Program-made: the position numbers and the translations under genes
The notes under the pieces: generated by a model
Seen by the model: the letters and a program-made list of their open reading frames with translations, nothing else
The model's database searches: none
Told to the model about the DNA's origin: nothing
Shown here: piece by piece, positions 35,814 to 44,073 of the stretch
Layout: each line of letters opens with the position of its first letter
How positions within the stretch are numbered: position 1 is the stretch's first letter
Assembly (NCBI GenBank): GCA_947497905.1
Contig: CANMIH010000002.1
Span: 496,001-560,000 of the forward strand
From: an uncultured Pelagimonas sp.
GTDB lineage: Bacteria > Pseudomonadota > Alphaproteobacteria > Rhodobacterales > Rhodobacteraceae
Length of the DNA: 64,000 nt
Direction: 5' to 3'

Positions 35814-36428
35814 ATGGTTCGTACCCTTTTTCTGGCCCTGTTGGCCGTCACAACACTTTCATTGCCAGCTCAGGCGCAAAAACTGAGCCTCAATCAGATT
35901 TCGGCTTATCTGAACACGCTGAAATCGGTGGAGGGGACGTTTACCCAGATCAATGGGGATGGGACCATTTCCACCGGACAGATCATGATCAAGCGTCCGG
36001 GAAAGGTGCGGTTTGACTATAATCCTCCCGAGCGGGCCTTGGTGCTGGCAACCGCCGGGTCGGTGTATATTCTGGATCGCAAACTAGGGGCCGAGCCTGA
36101 GGCCTATCCTCTGAACCGCACCCCTTTGTCGATTATTCTGGCGCGCAATGTGAACCTGTCTCAGGCGGGGATGGTCACCGGACATAGCTATGACGGGACC
36201 GCCACCATTGTCACCGCCCAGGACCCGAAGCGGCCTGAATACGGTCAGATCAAGCTGAAGTTTACCGGCGCGCCGGCTCAGTTGCGGCAGTGGGTGATTG
36301 TCGATGGGGATGGTGGGGAAACCACCGTTATTCTGGGCGAGTTGGACAATAAACAATTTCCCATCAGCCTGTTCCGGATTGAACCTGAGATTGCCAAACT
36401 CAATCGCCATCGCAAGCAAGACGACTAA
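35814..36428 (+). CDS. lolA: outer-membrane lipoprotein carrier protein LolA
   Basis: A 204-residue periplasmic chaperone carrying lipoproteins from LolCDE to the outer membrane. It has a signal peptide (MVRTLFLALLAVTTLSLPAQA) and the family block NTLKSVEGTFTQINGDGTISTGQ, then IMIKRPGKVRFDYNPPERALVLATAGS with the conserved Arg and PP. The ATG at 35814 has AAGGA upstream and starts the signal peptide; the frame is open to 35670. In related genomes lolA tends to follow ftsK directly; here about 2.4 kb separates them. Confidence 0.94.
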   Translation: MVRTLFLALLAVTTLSLPAQAQKLSLNQISAYLNTLKSVEGTFTQINGDGTISTGQIMIKRPGKVRFDYNPPERALVLATAGSVYILDRKLGAEPEAYPLNRTPLSIILARNVNLSQAGMVTGHSYDGTATIVTAQDPKRPEYGQIKLKFTGAPAQLRQWVIVDGDGGETTVILGELDNKQFPISLFRIEPEIAKLNRHRKQDD

Positions 36429-36469
36429 AACCGTGGCCTCATGGGGCCGTCATGACCGGTTTTCTTAAA

Positions 36470-36499
36470 ACAGGGCCATATGTGGCCCTGTCTTTGTTT
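36470..36499 (+). terminator. terminator after lolA
   Basis: Perfect 9-bp stem ACAGGGCCA (36470-36478)/TGGCCCTGT (36483-36491) with a 4-base loop, followed by CTTTGTTT. Confidence 0.82.
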
Positions 36500-36519
36500 C
36501 AGTCAAAGCGTGAAAGTTC

Positions 36520-37584
36520 ATGATCGCAGAGCAAAAGGCCAAGCGCCTTCAGACCATGATGGCGGCCTATGAAGGGGCGCGACATACGGTTGTTGGTCTT
36601 GGGGTGCAGGGCGACGCCCACGCGGTTTTGGGCGCCGGCGAGCCGGTCCCTGGAGCGTCCTTTGAAGAGGTGATCTTTGAAATCGGCTCGATCACCAAAG
36701 TCTTCACCTCTATCTTGCTGTGTCTGTTGGTCGAAGAGGGGAAGGTCGATCCAACTGCCCCGCTTCGCGACTTGTCAGATGAATTGGCGGATGTGCCGGA
36801 GCGGATCACTCCTGAGAGCCTTGCCTCACACACAAGTGGTCTTCCGCGTATTCATGTGCCGATGTGGAAAGCCCTGCTCAAACCTTTGCCCAAAGACCCC
36901 TATTCCGAGTTTTCACGAAAAGACCTGCTTGCCTGGTTCCAGAATTGGGAGGGGAAATCGCTCGAGTCGAAACGCCGACACGCCTATTCCAACCTTGGCA
37001 CGGGGCTTCTCGGGGAAGCGATGGCCCTGCGAGAGGGGAAACCCTTTGAGGACTTGCTATCAGAGAAAGTCCTAGCGCCCCTAGGTTTGATCGACACGAC
37101 GGATCGCCTTAGTCAGGATCAGCTGAGGCGCTTTGCTCACCCACGGAATGTGAAGGGTGTCGATGTTCTGCCTTGGACATTTCAAGCCATGGCCGGGGCC
37201 GGGTGCCTGAGATCTACGGTGCGGGATCTGGCGCAGTTCGCCAGTCGGGTGATACAGGCCGTGCAGGCACCGGAGACCACATTGGATCGCGCCATTTGTC
37301 GTTCGACCAATCCCATTTTTTGCATGGGACCGCGCGGAGGCCCGGAGCCTGCGGCACAATGCGCGGGTTGGATTTCCATGAAGCTGGATAAGACAGAGCC
37401 CCGGTTTCTCTATCATGATGGCGCGACGGCTGGGTCTACCTGCGCACTCTACATTTGCCCAGATCGGGCCGAGGCCTGTGCGATTCTGTCAAACAATGGG
37501 ATCGAGGCCAACCTGTGGCGCAGTGCCAAGCTCAGTTGGTCAAATCAGCTTCTAAAAGCGCAGGACTACTTTGAAGCGGAGTGA
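36520..37584 (+). CDS. serine hydrolase of the beta-lactamase/class C fold
   Basis: A 354-residue protein with the SxxK motif in FEIGSITKVFTS, the YxN motif in RHAYSNLGTGLLG, and a third HxG-like element in LYHDGATAGST. There is no signal peptide or membrane segment, so it is probably cytoplasmic. That argues against a true secreted beta-lactamase and for an esterase/amide-hydrolase role. Substrate unknown. Monocistronic, between lolA and a convergent lipoprotein gene. Confidence 0.86.
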   Translation: MIAEQKAKRLQTMMAAYEGARHTVVGLGVQGDAHAVLGAGEPVPGASFEEVIFEIGSITKVFTSILLCLLVEEGKVDPTAPLRDLSDELADVPERITPESLASHTSGLPRIHVPMWKALLKPLPKDPYSEFSRKDLLAWFQNWEGKSLESKRRHAYSNLGTGLLGEAMALREGKPFEDLLSEKVLAPLGLIDTTDRLSQDQLRRFAHPRNVKGVDVLPWTFQAMAGAGCLRSTVRDLAQFASRVIQAVQAPETTLDRAICRSTNPIFCMGPRGGPEPAAQCAGWISMKLDKTEPRFLYHDGATAGSTCALYICPDRAEACAILSNNGIEANLWRSAKLSWSNQLLKAQDYFEAE

Positions 37585-37664
37585 TTGCCACGGTGCGAAC
37601 GTGGCCTATCGACGTTGCTGGTAAAACCATCAAATTGGGCTGGGGCGTGAACCCCAGCGCCTGT

Positions 37665-38258
37665 TTATCGAGCCGCGCGACAGTTGCGCAGCTGAATGTC
37701 ATAGGTCACAGCGCGCTGGCCCACCTCTGACGATACGCGCAGCAGCCATGCCTTGTTATTATAGGTGCCGCGGCGATATCCGGTGCGGCCCTCGTGATAG
37801 GCAAGGTACTGGTTGCGGGCATCATGTAGCGAGATACCAAGCTGCTTGTTGGTTAGCGACATGTACCAGCCCATGAAATCGGCGGCGTCGCGGATGTTGT
37901 CACGCCGGGCATTACGCTTGCCTGTGGCGGCGAGATATTCTTTCCACGTCCCGTCCAGTGCCTGACTATAGCCAAAGGCCGAGCTCTGCCGTCCCATTGG
38001 GATCACCCCAAGAGAATAGCGCAGCGGTGTGCGGGCGTCGGATTTGAATTTGCTTTCCTGATAAATCGTCGCCATCTGGACGTGAACGGGGACCCCCCAT
38101 TTGCGTTCAGCGGCGCGGAAAGCGCGGTAATAGGTTGGACGCTGTTCCAGAATGGAACAGGCGTTGTCTAGGTTGCGCGGTGTTTTCCCAGAGCCTCCGC
38201 CACCTCCACAGGAGGCCGCGAGAAGAAGGATCACCATTGCGCGAAGCCACTTGCTCAT
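37665..38258 (-). CDS. SLT-domain lytic transglycosylase lipoprotein
   Basis: A 197-residue predicted lipoprotein: signal with lipobox LAASC, then a Gly-rich linker. The lysozyme-like SLT domain has its catalytic Glu in MATIYQESKFKSDA, followed by SSAFGYSQALDGTWKEYLAATG and the C-terminal YLAYHEGRTGYRRGTY block. It likely cleaves peptidoglycan glycan strands from the outer or inner membrane face. Divergent from hspQ across 234 bp. Confidence 0.9.
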   Translation of the reverse strand: MSKWLRAMVILLLAASCGGGGGSGKTPRNLDNACSILEQRPTYYRAFRAAERKWGVPVHVQMATIYQESKFKSDARTPLRYSLGVIPMGRQSSAFGYSQALDGTWKEYLAATGKRNARRDNIRDAADFMGWYMSLTNKQLGISLHDARNQYLAYHEGRTGYRRGTYNNKAWLLRVSSEVGQRAVTYDIQLRNCRAAR

Positions 38259-38400
38259 ATGCCTCTCGCGTTTTTGTTGTTTTATTGCGGGTCATTTTAT
38301 CGCGAAACGTGACAATCGGAAATGACAATTGTGCCATTGCACTCGATTGCCGCCGTGGGTTAACTGCGTTCTGGCCGGTTTCCGCCCATGTCACTGTTGG

Positions 38401-38437
38401 CCCCTGCTTCACAGAGTGTTTCCACTCTATTAAGGGG
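38401..38437 (+). promoter_or_regulatory. 5'-leader hairpin upstream of hspQ
   Basis: An inner 6-bp stem AGAGTG (38413-38418)/CACTCT (38423-38428) with a TTTC loop is nested within a 5-bp outer pair CCCCT (38401-38405)/AGGGG (38433-38437), about 55 bases before the hspQ ATG. It could be a leader structure or coincidental. The heat-shock nature of hspQ makes a thermosensing role conceivable but unproven. Confidence 0.3.
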
Positions 38438-38492
38438 CAAATAATGGACAAATGCCATGGATTCACGGTAAAACGGTTCAAAGAGGGTCGCT

Positions 38493-38819
38493 ATGCAACA
38501 CAAACGCGCTAAATATCACCTTGGCCAGGTTGTCCGCCATCGCAAGCACCCCTTCCGTGGTGTGGTGTTTGATGTCGATCCTGAGTTTTCGAACACCGAA
38601 GAGTGGTATGACGCCATTCCTGAAGACAGCCGTCCAACCAAGAAACAGCCGTTCTACCACCTGCTGGCTGAGAACGATCAGAGCTTTTATGTGGCTTATG
38701 TTTCAGAACAGAATCTGGTTGCGGATTACTCAGGTGAGCCTGTGGATCACCCGGATATTCCTGATCTGTTTGGGGCGTTCAACGATGGCAGCTATGAGCT
38801 GCACTTCCAGATGAACTGA
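38493..38819 (+). CDS. hspQ: heat-shock protein HspQ (hemimethylated-DNA-binding domain)
   Basis: A 108-residue cytosolic protein of the YccV/HspQ family, with KYHLGQVVRHRKHPFRGVVFDVDPEF at the N-terminus and QPFYHLLAENDQSFYVAYVSEQNL in the middle. In E. coli it is a substrate-specificity enhancer of Lon and affects DnaA stability. AGAGGG five bases before the ATG sets the start. Divergent from an SLT lipoprotein gene; a terminator follows. Confidence 0.93.
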   Translation: MQHKRAKYHLGQVVRHRKHPFRGVVFDVDPEFSNTEEWYDAIPEDSRPTKKQPFYHLLAENDQSFYVAYVSEQNLVADYSGEPVDHPDIPDLFGAFNDGSYELHFQMN

Positions 38820-38844
38820 TCGAGTTTCAGATCTGTGATGTAAG

Positions 38845-38868
38845 AGGCGAGCCAGTGGTTCGCCTTTT
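38845..38868. terminator. terminator between hspQ and the YcgN-type gene
   Basis: AGGCGA (38845-38850)/TCGCCT (38860-38865) with inner CC/GG pairing and a trailing TTT run. The genes converge here. Confidence 0.72.
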
Positions 38869-38879
38869 GTGTTTTGGGA

Positions 38880-39347
38880 TCAGGTCGGTTCTTCGATGAT
38901 GTGGTATTCCCAGTCATCGTCGCTGATCTCAAATTCGGGCACGGTACGGCCCTGCATGCTCACACCAGCTTTGTGGACACTGTCGGCTTGGCCTGACACC
39001 AGCGGGTGCCAGTCATAAAGCGGTTCGCCCTTCCACAAGAGTTTATAGGCGCAGGTTTCGGGCATCCAGTAGAGGTTCTGCTCGATATTTGACGGGCGCA
39101 GGACAATGCATTCCGGTACAAACTGGTGGCGAATTTTGTACTGTGAACACAGGCAGGTCGCATCATCCAGCAGGCGACAGGCCACATTTGTCAGGGCAAC
39201 TTCGCCGGTTTCTTCGTCTTCCAGCTTGTTGAGGCAACATTTGCCACAGCCGTCACACAGTGCTTCCCATTCGCGGTCGTTCATCTGGGTGACTTTCTTT
39301 GTCTCCCAGAACCTCTGTGTCAGGCCTGCTCGGTCAATATCGCTCAT
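38880..39347 (-). CDS. YcgN/UPF0260 family cysteine-cluster protein
   Basis: A 155-residue cytosolic protein of the UPF0260 (CxxCxxCC) zinc/iron chelator group. The cluster CDGCGKCCLNKLEDEETGE is followed by VACRLLDDATCLCSQYKIR and then ECIVLRP and ETCAYKLLW. No function is firmly known. Its start overlaps the ribF stop by 4 bp (ATGA), so the pair is translationally coupled with ribF first. Confidence 0.92.
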   Translation of the reverse strand: MSDIDRAGLTQRFWETKKVTQMNDREWEALCDGCGKCCLNKLEDEETGEVALTNVACRLLDDATCLCSQYKIRHQFVPECIVLRPSNIEQNLYWMPETCAYKLLWKGEPLYDWHPLVSGQADSVHKAGVSMQGRTVPEFEISDDDWEYHIIEEPT

Positions 39348-40276
39348 GCGGAGGCCAGAATGTCACGGGCGGTGTCACAATCGGCATCCATCTGCGTGAT
39401 CAGCGCATCCAACCCTTCAAATTTCAACTCGGGACGGAGGAATTCGACCAAGCCCACCGAGAGTGTCGCGCCATAGAGATCGCCTGTGAAATCAAACAGG
39501 AAGGTTTCGATATTGGGGTGATCGCCGTCAAACATCGGGCGGACCCCAATCGAGGCCGCGCCGTGATAGCTTCCCTGATGAGGTCCGTCGAGGACATCGA
39601 CCAGAACGGCATAGACGCCAAACTTGGGTTGATGCAGGCCATCGATTGACATGTTGGCGGTAGGGAACCCCAGTTCACGGCCCCGTTGTTCGCCGCCGAT
39701 CACCTCACCTTCAATGCGGTGCCAATGGCCCAGCAAAGTGGCGGCGTCGCGCGGACGGCCTTCGCTAAGTGCCTGACGAATAGCGGTTGATGACACTTGA
39801 ACCCCTCCGGTTTCCAAAAGCTCGGCCACGGTGACTCCAAAGCCCATTTCCGCTCCGAATGACTTGAGATCTTCTACCGTGCCAGCCCGACCTTTGCCGA
39901 AACAAAAGTCAGCCCCAACAACGACATGAGACAATCCCAGACCATCGCTGATGACATTTTGGGCGAACTCGCGTGGTGAGAGACCCGCGAGTGCCATGTT
40001 AAAGTTCAGCTGATACAGGCGTTCGACGCCAATTTTCTCAAGCCGTGAGGCACGGGCCTCGGCATTTGTGAGACGAAACGGGGGTGCGTCGGGCGCGAAA
40101 TGCTCGCGCGGGTGGGGTTCAAAAGTCAAAACCCCGAGCGGTGCATCTGGTGCAGCGCGACGTGCCTGTTCAATCACCGCCTGATGGCCGCGATGGACGC
40201 CATCAAAGTTTCCAATCGCAACACTGGCGCCGCGATCTTCTGGGGTGACAAATTGGTAATCTCGTATGATCCGCAT
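39344..40276 (-). CDS. ribF: bifunctional riboflavin kinase/FAD synthetase
   Basis: A 310-residue cytoplasmic enzyme converting riboflavin to FMN and FAD. The N-terminal nucleotidyltransferase has IGNFDGVHRGHQAVI and the DFCFGKGRAGT loop. The C-terminal flavokinase domain has RGRELGFPTANMSID, YHGAASIGVRPMFDGDHPNIETFLFDF and the FLRPELKFEGLDALITQM tail. Length is normal. First gene of a coupled pair with the YcgN-type gene; it lies 9 bases downstream of the MocR gene on the same strand. Confidence 0.95.
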   Translation of the reverse strand: MRIIRDYQFVTPEDRGASVAIGNFDGVHRGHQAVIEQARRAAPDAPLGVLTFEPHPREHFAPDAPPFRLTNAEARASRLEKIGVERLYQLNFNMALAGLSPREFAQNVISDGLGLSHVVVGADFCFGKGRAGTVEDLKSFGAEMGFGVTVAELLETGGVQVSSTAIRQALSEGRPRDAATLLGHWHRIEGEVIGGEQRGRELGFPTANMSIDGLHQPKFGVYAVLVDVLDGPHQGSYHGAASIGVRPMFDGDHPNIETFLFDFTGDLYGATLSVGLVEFLRPELKFEGLDALITQMDADCDTARDILASA

Positions 40277-40285
40277 ACGGGTGGG

Positions 40286-41764
40286 TTAGCGGGCCTGCGT
40301 CGCTTGTGCAAGCGCCGCTGCAACACGGGCGACCCCTTCATCGATGCGAGACGCATGGATCGAGCTATATCCAAGGCGATAATAATTGCGCGGCCGGTCG
40401 TGCCGGGCAAAAAAGGGAGCACCGGGTTCGATCAAAACACTGTCTTGGCGCAGCCGGTAGGCCAGATCCTGTGTATCCACCCCTTCGGGTGCCTTCATCC
40501 ATAGCCCCGACCCACCATGCGCCCCGCGCCCTGCAACGGTGAGGCCATGTTCTTTGACCGCCTCGTCCACCAGACGCCGGCGCTCGGTCAGGGCAACACC
40601 AATGCGGCGCACCAGTGCATCATAGTGCCCGAGGCTCAGGAAATAGGCGGTTGTGCGCTGCACGTGGCCAGGGGGATGGCGCAGAATTGAGGCCCGCAAG
40701 GCCCGAGCTTCCCGAATAAATTCGGCAGACCCGACAAGATAGCCGAGACGTAAGCCGGGAAAGAGCGACTTCGAAAAGCTGCCCACATAGATCACGCGGC
40801 CATCCTCATCGAGGCTTTTCAATGACGGGCTTGGGGGTTCAAGAAAGGACATCTCGAACTCGTAGTCGTCTTCCACGATCAGTGCCCCGATTTCCGCCGC
40901 TCGTTTCAACAGCGCATCCCGCCGCGACCGAGGCAGGGTGGACGAGGTCGGGCATTGGTGGCTTGGAGTGGTGAAAATCACCCGTGTGCCTTCAGGAATT
41001 TCCTCGGGCTGGATCCCATTGTCATCCACCTGCACATGGGCGATGTCGCTGCCGCTCTGCCGCAATAGGGCGCGCAGTGCCGGATAACACGGATTTTCAA
41101 CAGCCACTTTATGGCCGGGTCCCGCCAACAGCTGAGTTGTCAGCCAGAGCGCGTTTTGAGCGCCCAAGGTGATGAGAATTTCTTCTGGCCGGGCAACGAT
41201 GCCGCGCCGCGGAAGGGTATGACGCGCAATAAAGGTGACAAGCTCAGGGTCGTCGGTGTCAAACTGATCCTGAGTGAGAGAGACAAAGTCCTTTGCCCCC
41301 AGAGCCTGCATGGCGCAGAGGCGCCAGTTGGCGTGATCAAATAGCTTTGGATCCGCTTGGCCATAGATGAATGGAAACCGATAGCTGGCCCAGTCTGCAG
41401 GGCGATCCATATTGATCGGACCTTCGCCAGAAAAACGCCGCGCCAAGGCTTTGTCCCAATCCACTTTATCTTCTCGCTCAGCCAAGGGGCCGAAATCAGG
41501 AGGTTCAGGCGCATTTTCCGAGACAAAATACCCTGAACGCCCGCGCGAGGTCAGATAGTCATTGGCCAGAAGTTCCGTATAGGCGAGCGTCACGGTGATC
41601 CGGCTGACACCCAGATGTGAGGCCAGTTTGCGGGTAGAGGGAAGTTTTTCCCCACGTCGAAATCGCCCAGACAGAATGCCTTCGGCCACCATCTGTTGGA
41701 TCCGGGCCTGTAGCGTGCCCTGATTGGAAGGATTGAGAAAGAAGGTTTCGACAGGAATAGACAT
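40286..41764 (-). CDS. MocR/PdxR-subfamily GntR regulator with aminotransferase domain (TauR-like)
   Basis: A 492-residue regulator: N-terminal GntR winged helix (RGEKLPSTRKLASHLGVSRITVTLAYTELLANDYL, about residues 38-72) fused to a fold-type I aminotransferase-like domain with the PLP lysine in YVGSFSKSLFPGLRLGYLVG. MocR proteins bind PLP or PLP adducts as effectors. Two direct repeats close to TauR sites lie upstream, so it resembles TauR of taurine metabolism, but no tpa/xsc genes are in the window. Immediately downstream on the same strand is ribF; upstream is a YggS PLP protein. Confidence 0.9.
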   Translation of the reverse strand: MSIPVETFFLNPSNQGTLQARIQQMVAEGILSGRFRRGEKLPSTRKLASHLGVSRITVTLAYTELLANDYLTSRGRSGYFVSENAPEPPDFGPLAEREDKVDWDKALARRFSGEGPINMDRPADWASYRFPFIYGQADPKLFDHANWRLCAMQALGAKDFVSLTQDQFDTDDPELVTFIARHTLPRRGIVARPEEILITLGAQNALWLTTQLLAGPGHKVAVENPCYPALRALLRQSGSDIAHVQVDDNGIQPEEIPEGTRVIFTTPSHQCPTSSTLPRSRRDALLKRAAEIGALIVEDDYEFEMSFLEPPSPSLKSLDEDGRVIYVGSFSKSLFPGLRLGYLVGSAEFIREARALRASILRHPPGHVQRTTAYFLSLGHYDALVRRIGVALTERRRLVDEAVKEHGLTVAGRGAHGGSGLWMKAPEGVDTQDLAYRLRQDSVLIEPGAPFFARHDRPRNYYRLGYSSIHASRIDEGVARVAAALAQATQAR

Positions 41765-41800
41765 AGGCGCACCCTACGAGGGATGCGCCATTTTCGCAAT

Positions 41801-41856
41801 CTGGACATAAGGCAAGTGAGCCTCTGGCCAGTAAGTGTGATTAAATCTGGACTTAT
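41801..41856 (-). promoter_or_regulatory. paired direct repeats CTGGACWTAW, MocR/TauR-type operator
   Basis: CTGGACATAA (41801-41810) and CTGGACTTAT (41847-41856) are direct repeats 46 bases apart, upstream of the MocR start at 41764. They closely match the CTGGACYTAA repeats described for TauR. The second copy overlaps the yggS stop. Autoregulation is the likely use. Confidence 0.65.
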
Positions 41857-42512
41857 CCCTGCGGTTTGACCCTATCGCCAAAGATTGCCGAGCCCACACG
41901 AATATGGGTTGCTCCAAAGGCAATGGCCTGTTCGAAATCGGCGCTCATCCCCATCGACAATCCGGCCAGTCCATTGCGCTCGGCAATCTTGCGCAGAAGG
42001 GCAAAATGCAGTGACGGAGTTTCCTCGACGGGGGGGATACACATCACACCTTTGATCGGAAGATCCAATGCGCGGCATTCTTTGATGAAGCCATCTGCTT
42101 CGGCAGGCAGAATACCTGCCTTTTGCGGCTCCGCCCCGGTGTTGACCTGAACGAACAGGTCCGGGCATTGGCCGATCTCCTGCGCGACACGGGCCAGGGT
42201 TGTGGCCAGTTTCGGGCGATCCACCGAGTGAATGGCATCGACCAATTCCATGGCCTGGCGGGCTTTGTTGGTTTGAAGTGGTCCAATCAGATGTACGGCA
42301 ACACCTTCAAACCGCTGTTTGAAATCCGGCCATTTTCCGGCCGCTTCCTGAACGCGGTTTTCGCCAAAGACCCGGTGGCCCTCTTCCAAAACAGCTTCAA
42401 CCCGCTCGTTGGGTTGGACCTTGCTCACGGCAATCAGTTGTACATCCGCAGGATCGCGCTCTGCGTCCGTACAGGCTTTGTTGATCCGGGCTTGAATGTC
42501 GGTCAGTCCCAA
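41853..42512 (-). CDS. YggS family pyridoxal-phosphate homeostasis protein
   Basis: A 219-residue PLP-binding TIM-barrel protein, close to alanine racemase's N-terminal domain but without enzymatic activity in studied members; it buffers PLP. The cofactor lysine is in LIAVSKVQPNERVEAVL, followed by VFGENRVQEA, HLIGPLQTNKA, and the C-terminal LSMGMSADFEQAIAFGATHIRVGSAIFG. A GGGGAG seven bases before a TTG at 42512 gives the family-like start MGLTDIQARI; an ATG at 42527 is the alternative. Neighbouring the PLP-dependent MocR regulator is notable. Confidence 0.92.
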   Translation of the reverse strand: MGLTDIQARINKACTDAERDPADVQLIAVSKVQPNERVEAVLEEGHRVFGENRVQEAAGKWPDFKQRFEGVAVHLIGPLQTNKARQAMELVDAIHSVDRPKLATTLARVAQEIGQCPDLFVQVNTGAEPQKAGILPAEADGFIKECRALDLPIKGVMCIPPVEETPSLHFALLRKIAERNGLAGLSMGMSADFEQAIAFGATHIRVGSAIFGDRVKPQG

Positions 42513-43972
42513 GGTGTGTCTCCCCATGCCTCAATAAAGGGCTGCATTTCGGTCTCATACTTTTTCCAAGCGGCGCGCCGACCGGCATGAATGGGTTGGC
42601 GCACCTGCGCAAGGCTCAAGGTTTTCACCTCGGCTTTGGAGTTGTGGAAATCAAGGCATTGGTCTTCCCAGTCAAGCCCTGCAGCCTCAATCAATGCCCG
42701 GGCCTGTGGTTCCGGATCTGTCACAAGATCCTCATAGCGCACTTCGTGGATCACACCGGGCAACCGGTTCTTCCAATGGGTGACGCTGTGGCGAAACAAC
42801 TTAATCGCCTCGGCGATATCCGGCAGTGAGTTTGCGTAACGATGGGTTCCCAAAGGAAAATGGTTTTTGAAGATCGAGAGCGCAATATCACGGGGGTCGC
42901 GGTGCACAACAATGAGTCTGGCTCCGGGCAGTGCGTGATGGATCAGGCCAAAAATAAGATGCGAGGTGATCGCTTTGTCAGTGATCACACCGCGTGTAGC
43001 GCCCGTATCGCGGGAGGCCAGCGCAAGATAGCGGTCGCGCCAGGCTCCTAGCTGGGCCTCTGTCATCTCGGACATGGGCTGCATTTTGGTGCCTTTGATG
43101 AACATCGACCAAGCCTCCGCCAAAGCATGGCGGAGCTCACCTCCGGCGGTGGCCTGACTGTGGCTGGCGATGATCTGTTCAACAAGCGTGGTGCCAGACC
43201 GGGGCATGCCGCAGACAAACACAGGTGTTAGATCAGATGTTTTTTCGGGAGGCGTGAAATGGGCCAGATCTTGGCCCTGCGTCATGATCTGCCAATCTGC
43301 ATCGCGAGGGCCGCTGGGCAGAGGGGCTAGACGTTGTTGGGCAGCATTCGCTTTGGCCAGAATTCCAAAGGTTTTTTCGGGTTTCCCGCTGTCTTCCAGC
43401 CCCTTAGCAAGCGCAAACCCGATCTGCATCCGGCCTTGGTCGTTCAGTCGTGGATGGTTCCAAAGGCGCGTCATTTGCCGCAAAATGGGATCGCCGGACT
43501 TTAGCTTTTTGGTGCCTAAAAAGATGCGATAGAGCTCGGTCTCATCGGGGTGCTTTTTGAGCAGTTTACGGAATAGCGCCTCTGCGTCTTCGAAGTGGCC
43601 AAGAACCTGAAGGTATTGAGCTTTGTCGGCCTGTGGTTTGACGTCCTTTGGGGCCAGTTTAATGGCGCGGTCAAAGGCCTTTAGCGCGTCGTTTGCTTTG
43701 CCAAAGTGCCGCAACCGCTCGGCATAGGCGAGCCAGAGAGGCACGGAGTTTGGAGCGGCCCGGGTCGCGGCCTCGAGATGGGCCAGGCACGCGGCTTCAT
43801 CACAGAGTTCAAAGGACACGCGAGACAGCAAAAACAGCGTCTCCGCATGCCCCGGGTGTTGAGACAGAATTTTGTCGAGATCGGACTTGGCTTTGTCCCA
43901 CTCGTTTTTTGATAGCGCCTGTTTGGCGCGGGTCAAAAGCTCGGCGGGGGACAATGGGCGTAGGTTCAGCAT
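42503..43972 (-). CDS. TPR-containing sulfotransferase family protein
   Basis: A 489-residue two-domain protein. The N-terminal half (about 1-230) is TPR-like helical repeats (DLDKILSQHPGHAETLFLLSRVS, AFDRAIKLAPKDVKPQ). The C-terminal half is a PAPS-dependent sulfotransferase with the 5'-phosphosulfate loop FVCGMPRSGTTLVEQIIASH and the 3'-phosphate region RLIVVHRDPRDIALSIFKNHF. The acceptor (protein, glycan or small molecule) is unknown. It overlaps the start of the yggS gene and probably forms a transcript with it. Confidence 0.88.
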   Translation of the reverse strand: MLNLRPLSPAELLTRAKQALSKNEWDKAKSDLDKILSQHPGHAETLFLLSRVSFELCDEAACLAHLEAATRAAPNSVPLWLAYAERLRHFGKANDALKAFDRAIKLAPKDVKPQADKAQYLQVLGHFEDAEALFRKLLKKHPDETELYRIFLGTKKLKSGDPILRQMTRLWNHPRLNDQGRMQIGFALAKGLEDSGKPEKTFGILAKANAAQQRLAPLPSGPRDADWQIMTQGQDLAHFTPPEKTSDLTPVFVCGMPRSGTTLVEQIIASHSQATAGGELRHALAEAWSMFIKGTKMQPMSEMTEAQLGAWRDRYLALASRDTGATRGVITDKAITSHLIFGLIHHALPGARLIVVHRDPRDIALSIFKNHFPLGTHRYANSLPDIAEAIKLFRHSVTHWKNRLPGVIHEVRYEDLVTDPEPQARALIEAAGLDWEDQCLDFHNSKAEVKTLSLAQVRQPIHAGRRAAWKKYETEMQPFIEAWGDTPWD

Positions 43973-44013
43973 GACACAGGCTCCTTAACCTCTGTGCTAC
44001 CTGTCACATGCAC

Positions 44014-44044
44014 AAAAGAAAAGAGCAGGCCGAAGCCTGCTCTT
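44014..44044 (-). terminator. terminator of the porin gene
   Basis: Perfect 10-bp stem AAGAGCAGGC (44021-44030)/GCCTGCTCTT (44035-44044) with a CGAA tetraloop on plus (UUCG on the transcript) and a TTCTTTTG tract on the minus strand. Confidence 0.9.
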
Positions 44045-44073
44045 CCCTTAACTAGGCTGTTAGGCCGTCGATA

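Noticed and set aside
36520-37584. Antibiotic-resistance beta-lactamase
   Set aside because: SxxK and YxN motifs are present but there is no export signal, and the protein reads like a cytoplasmic esterase-type member of the fold.
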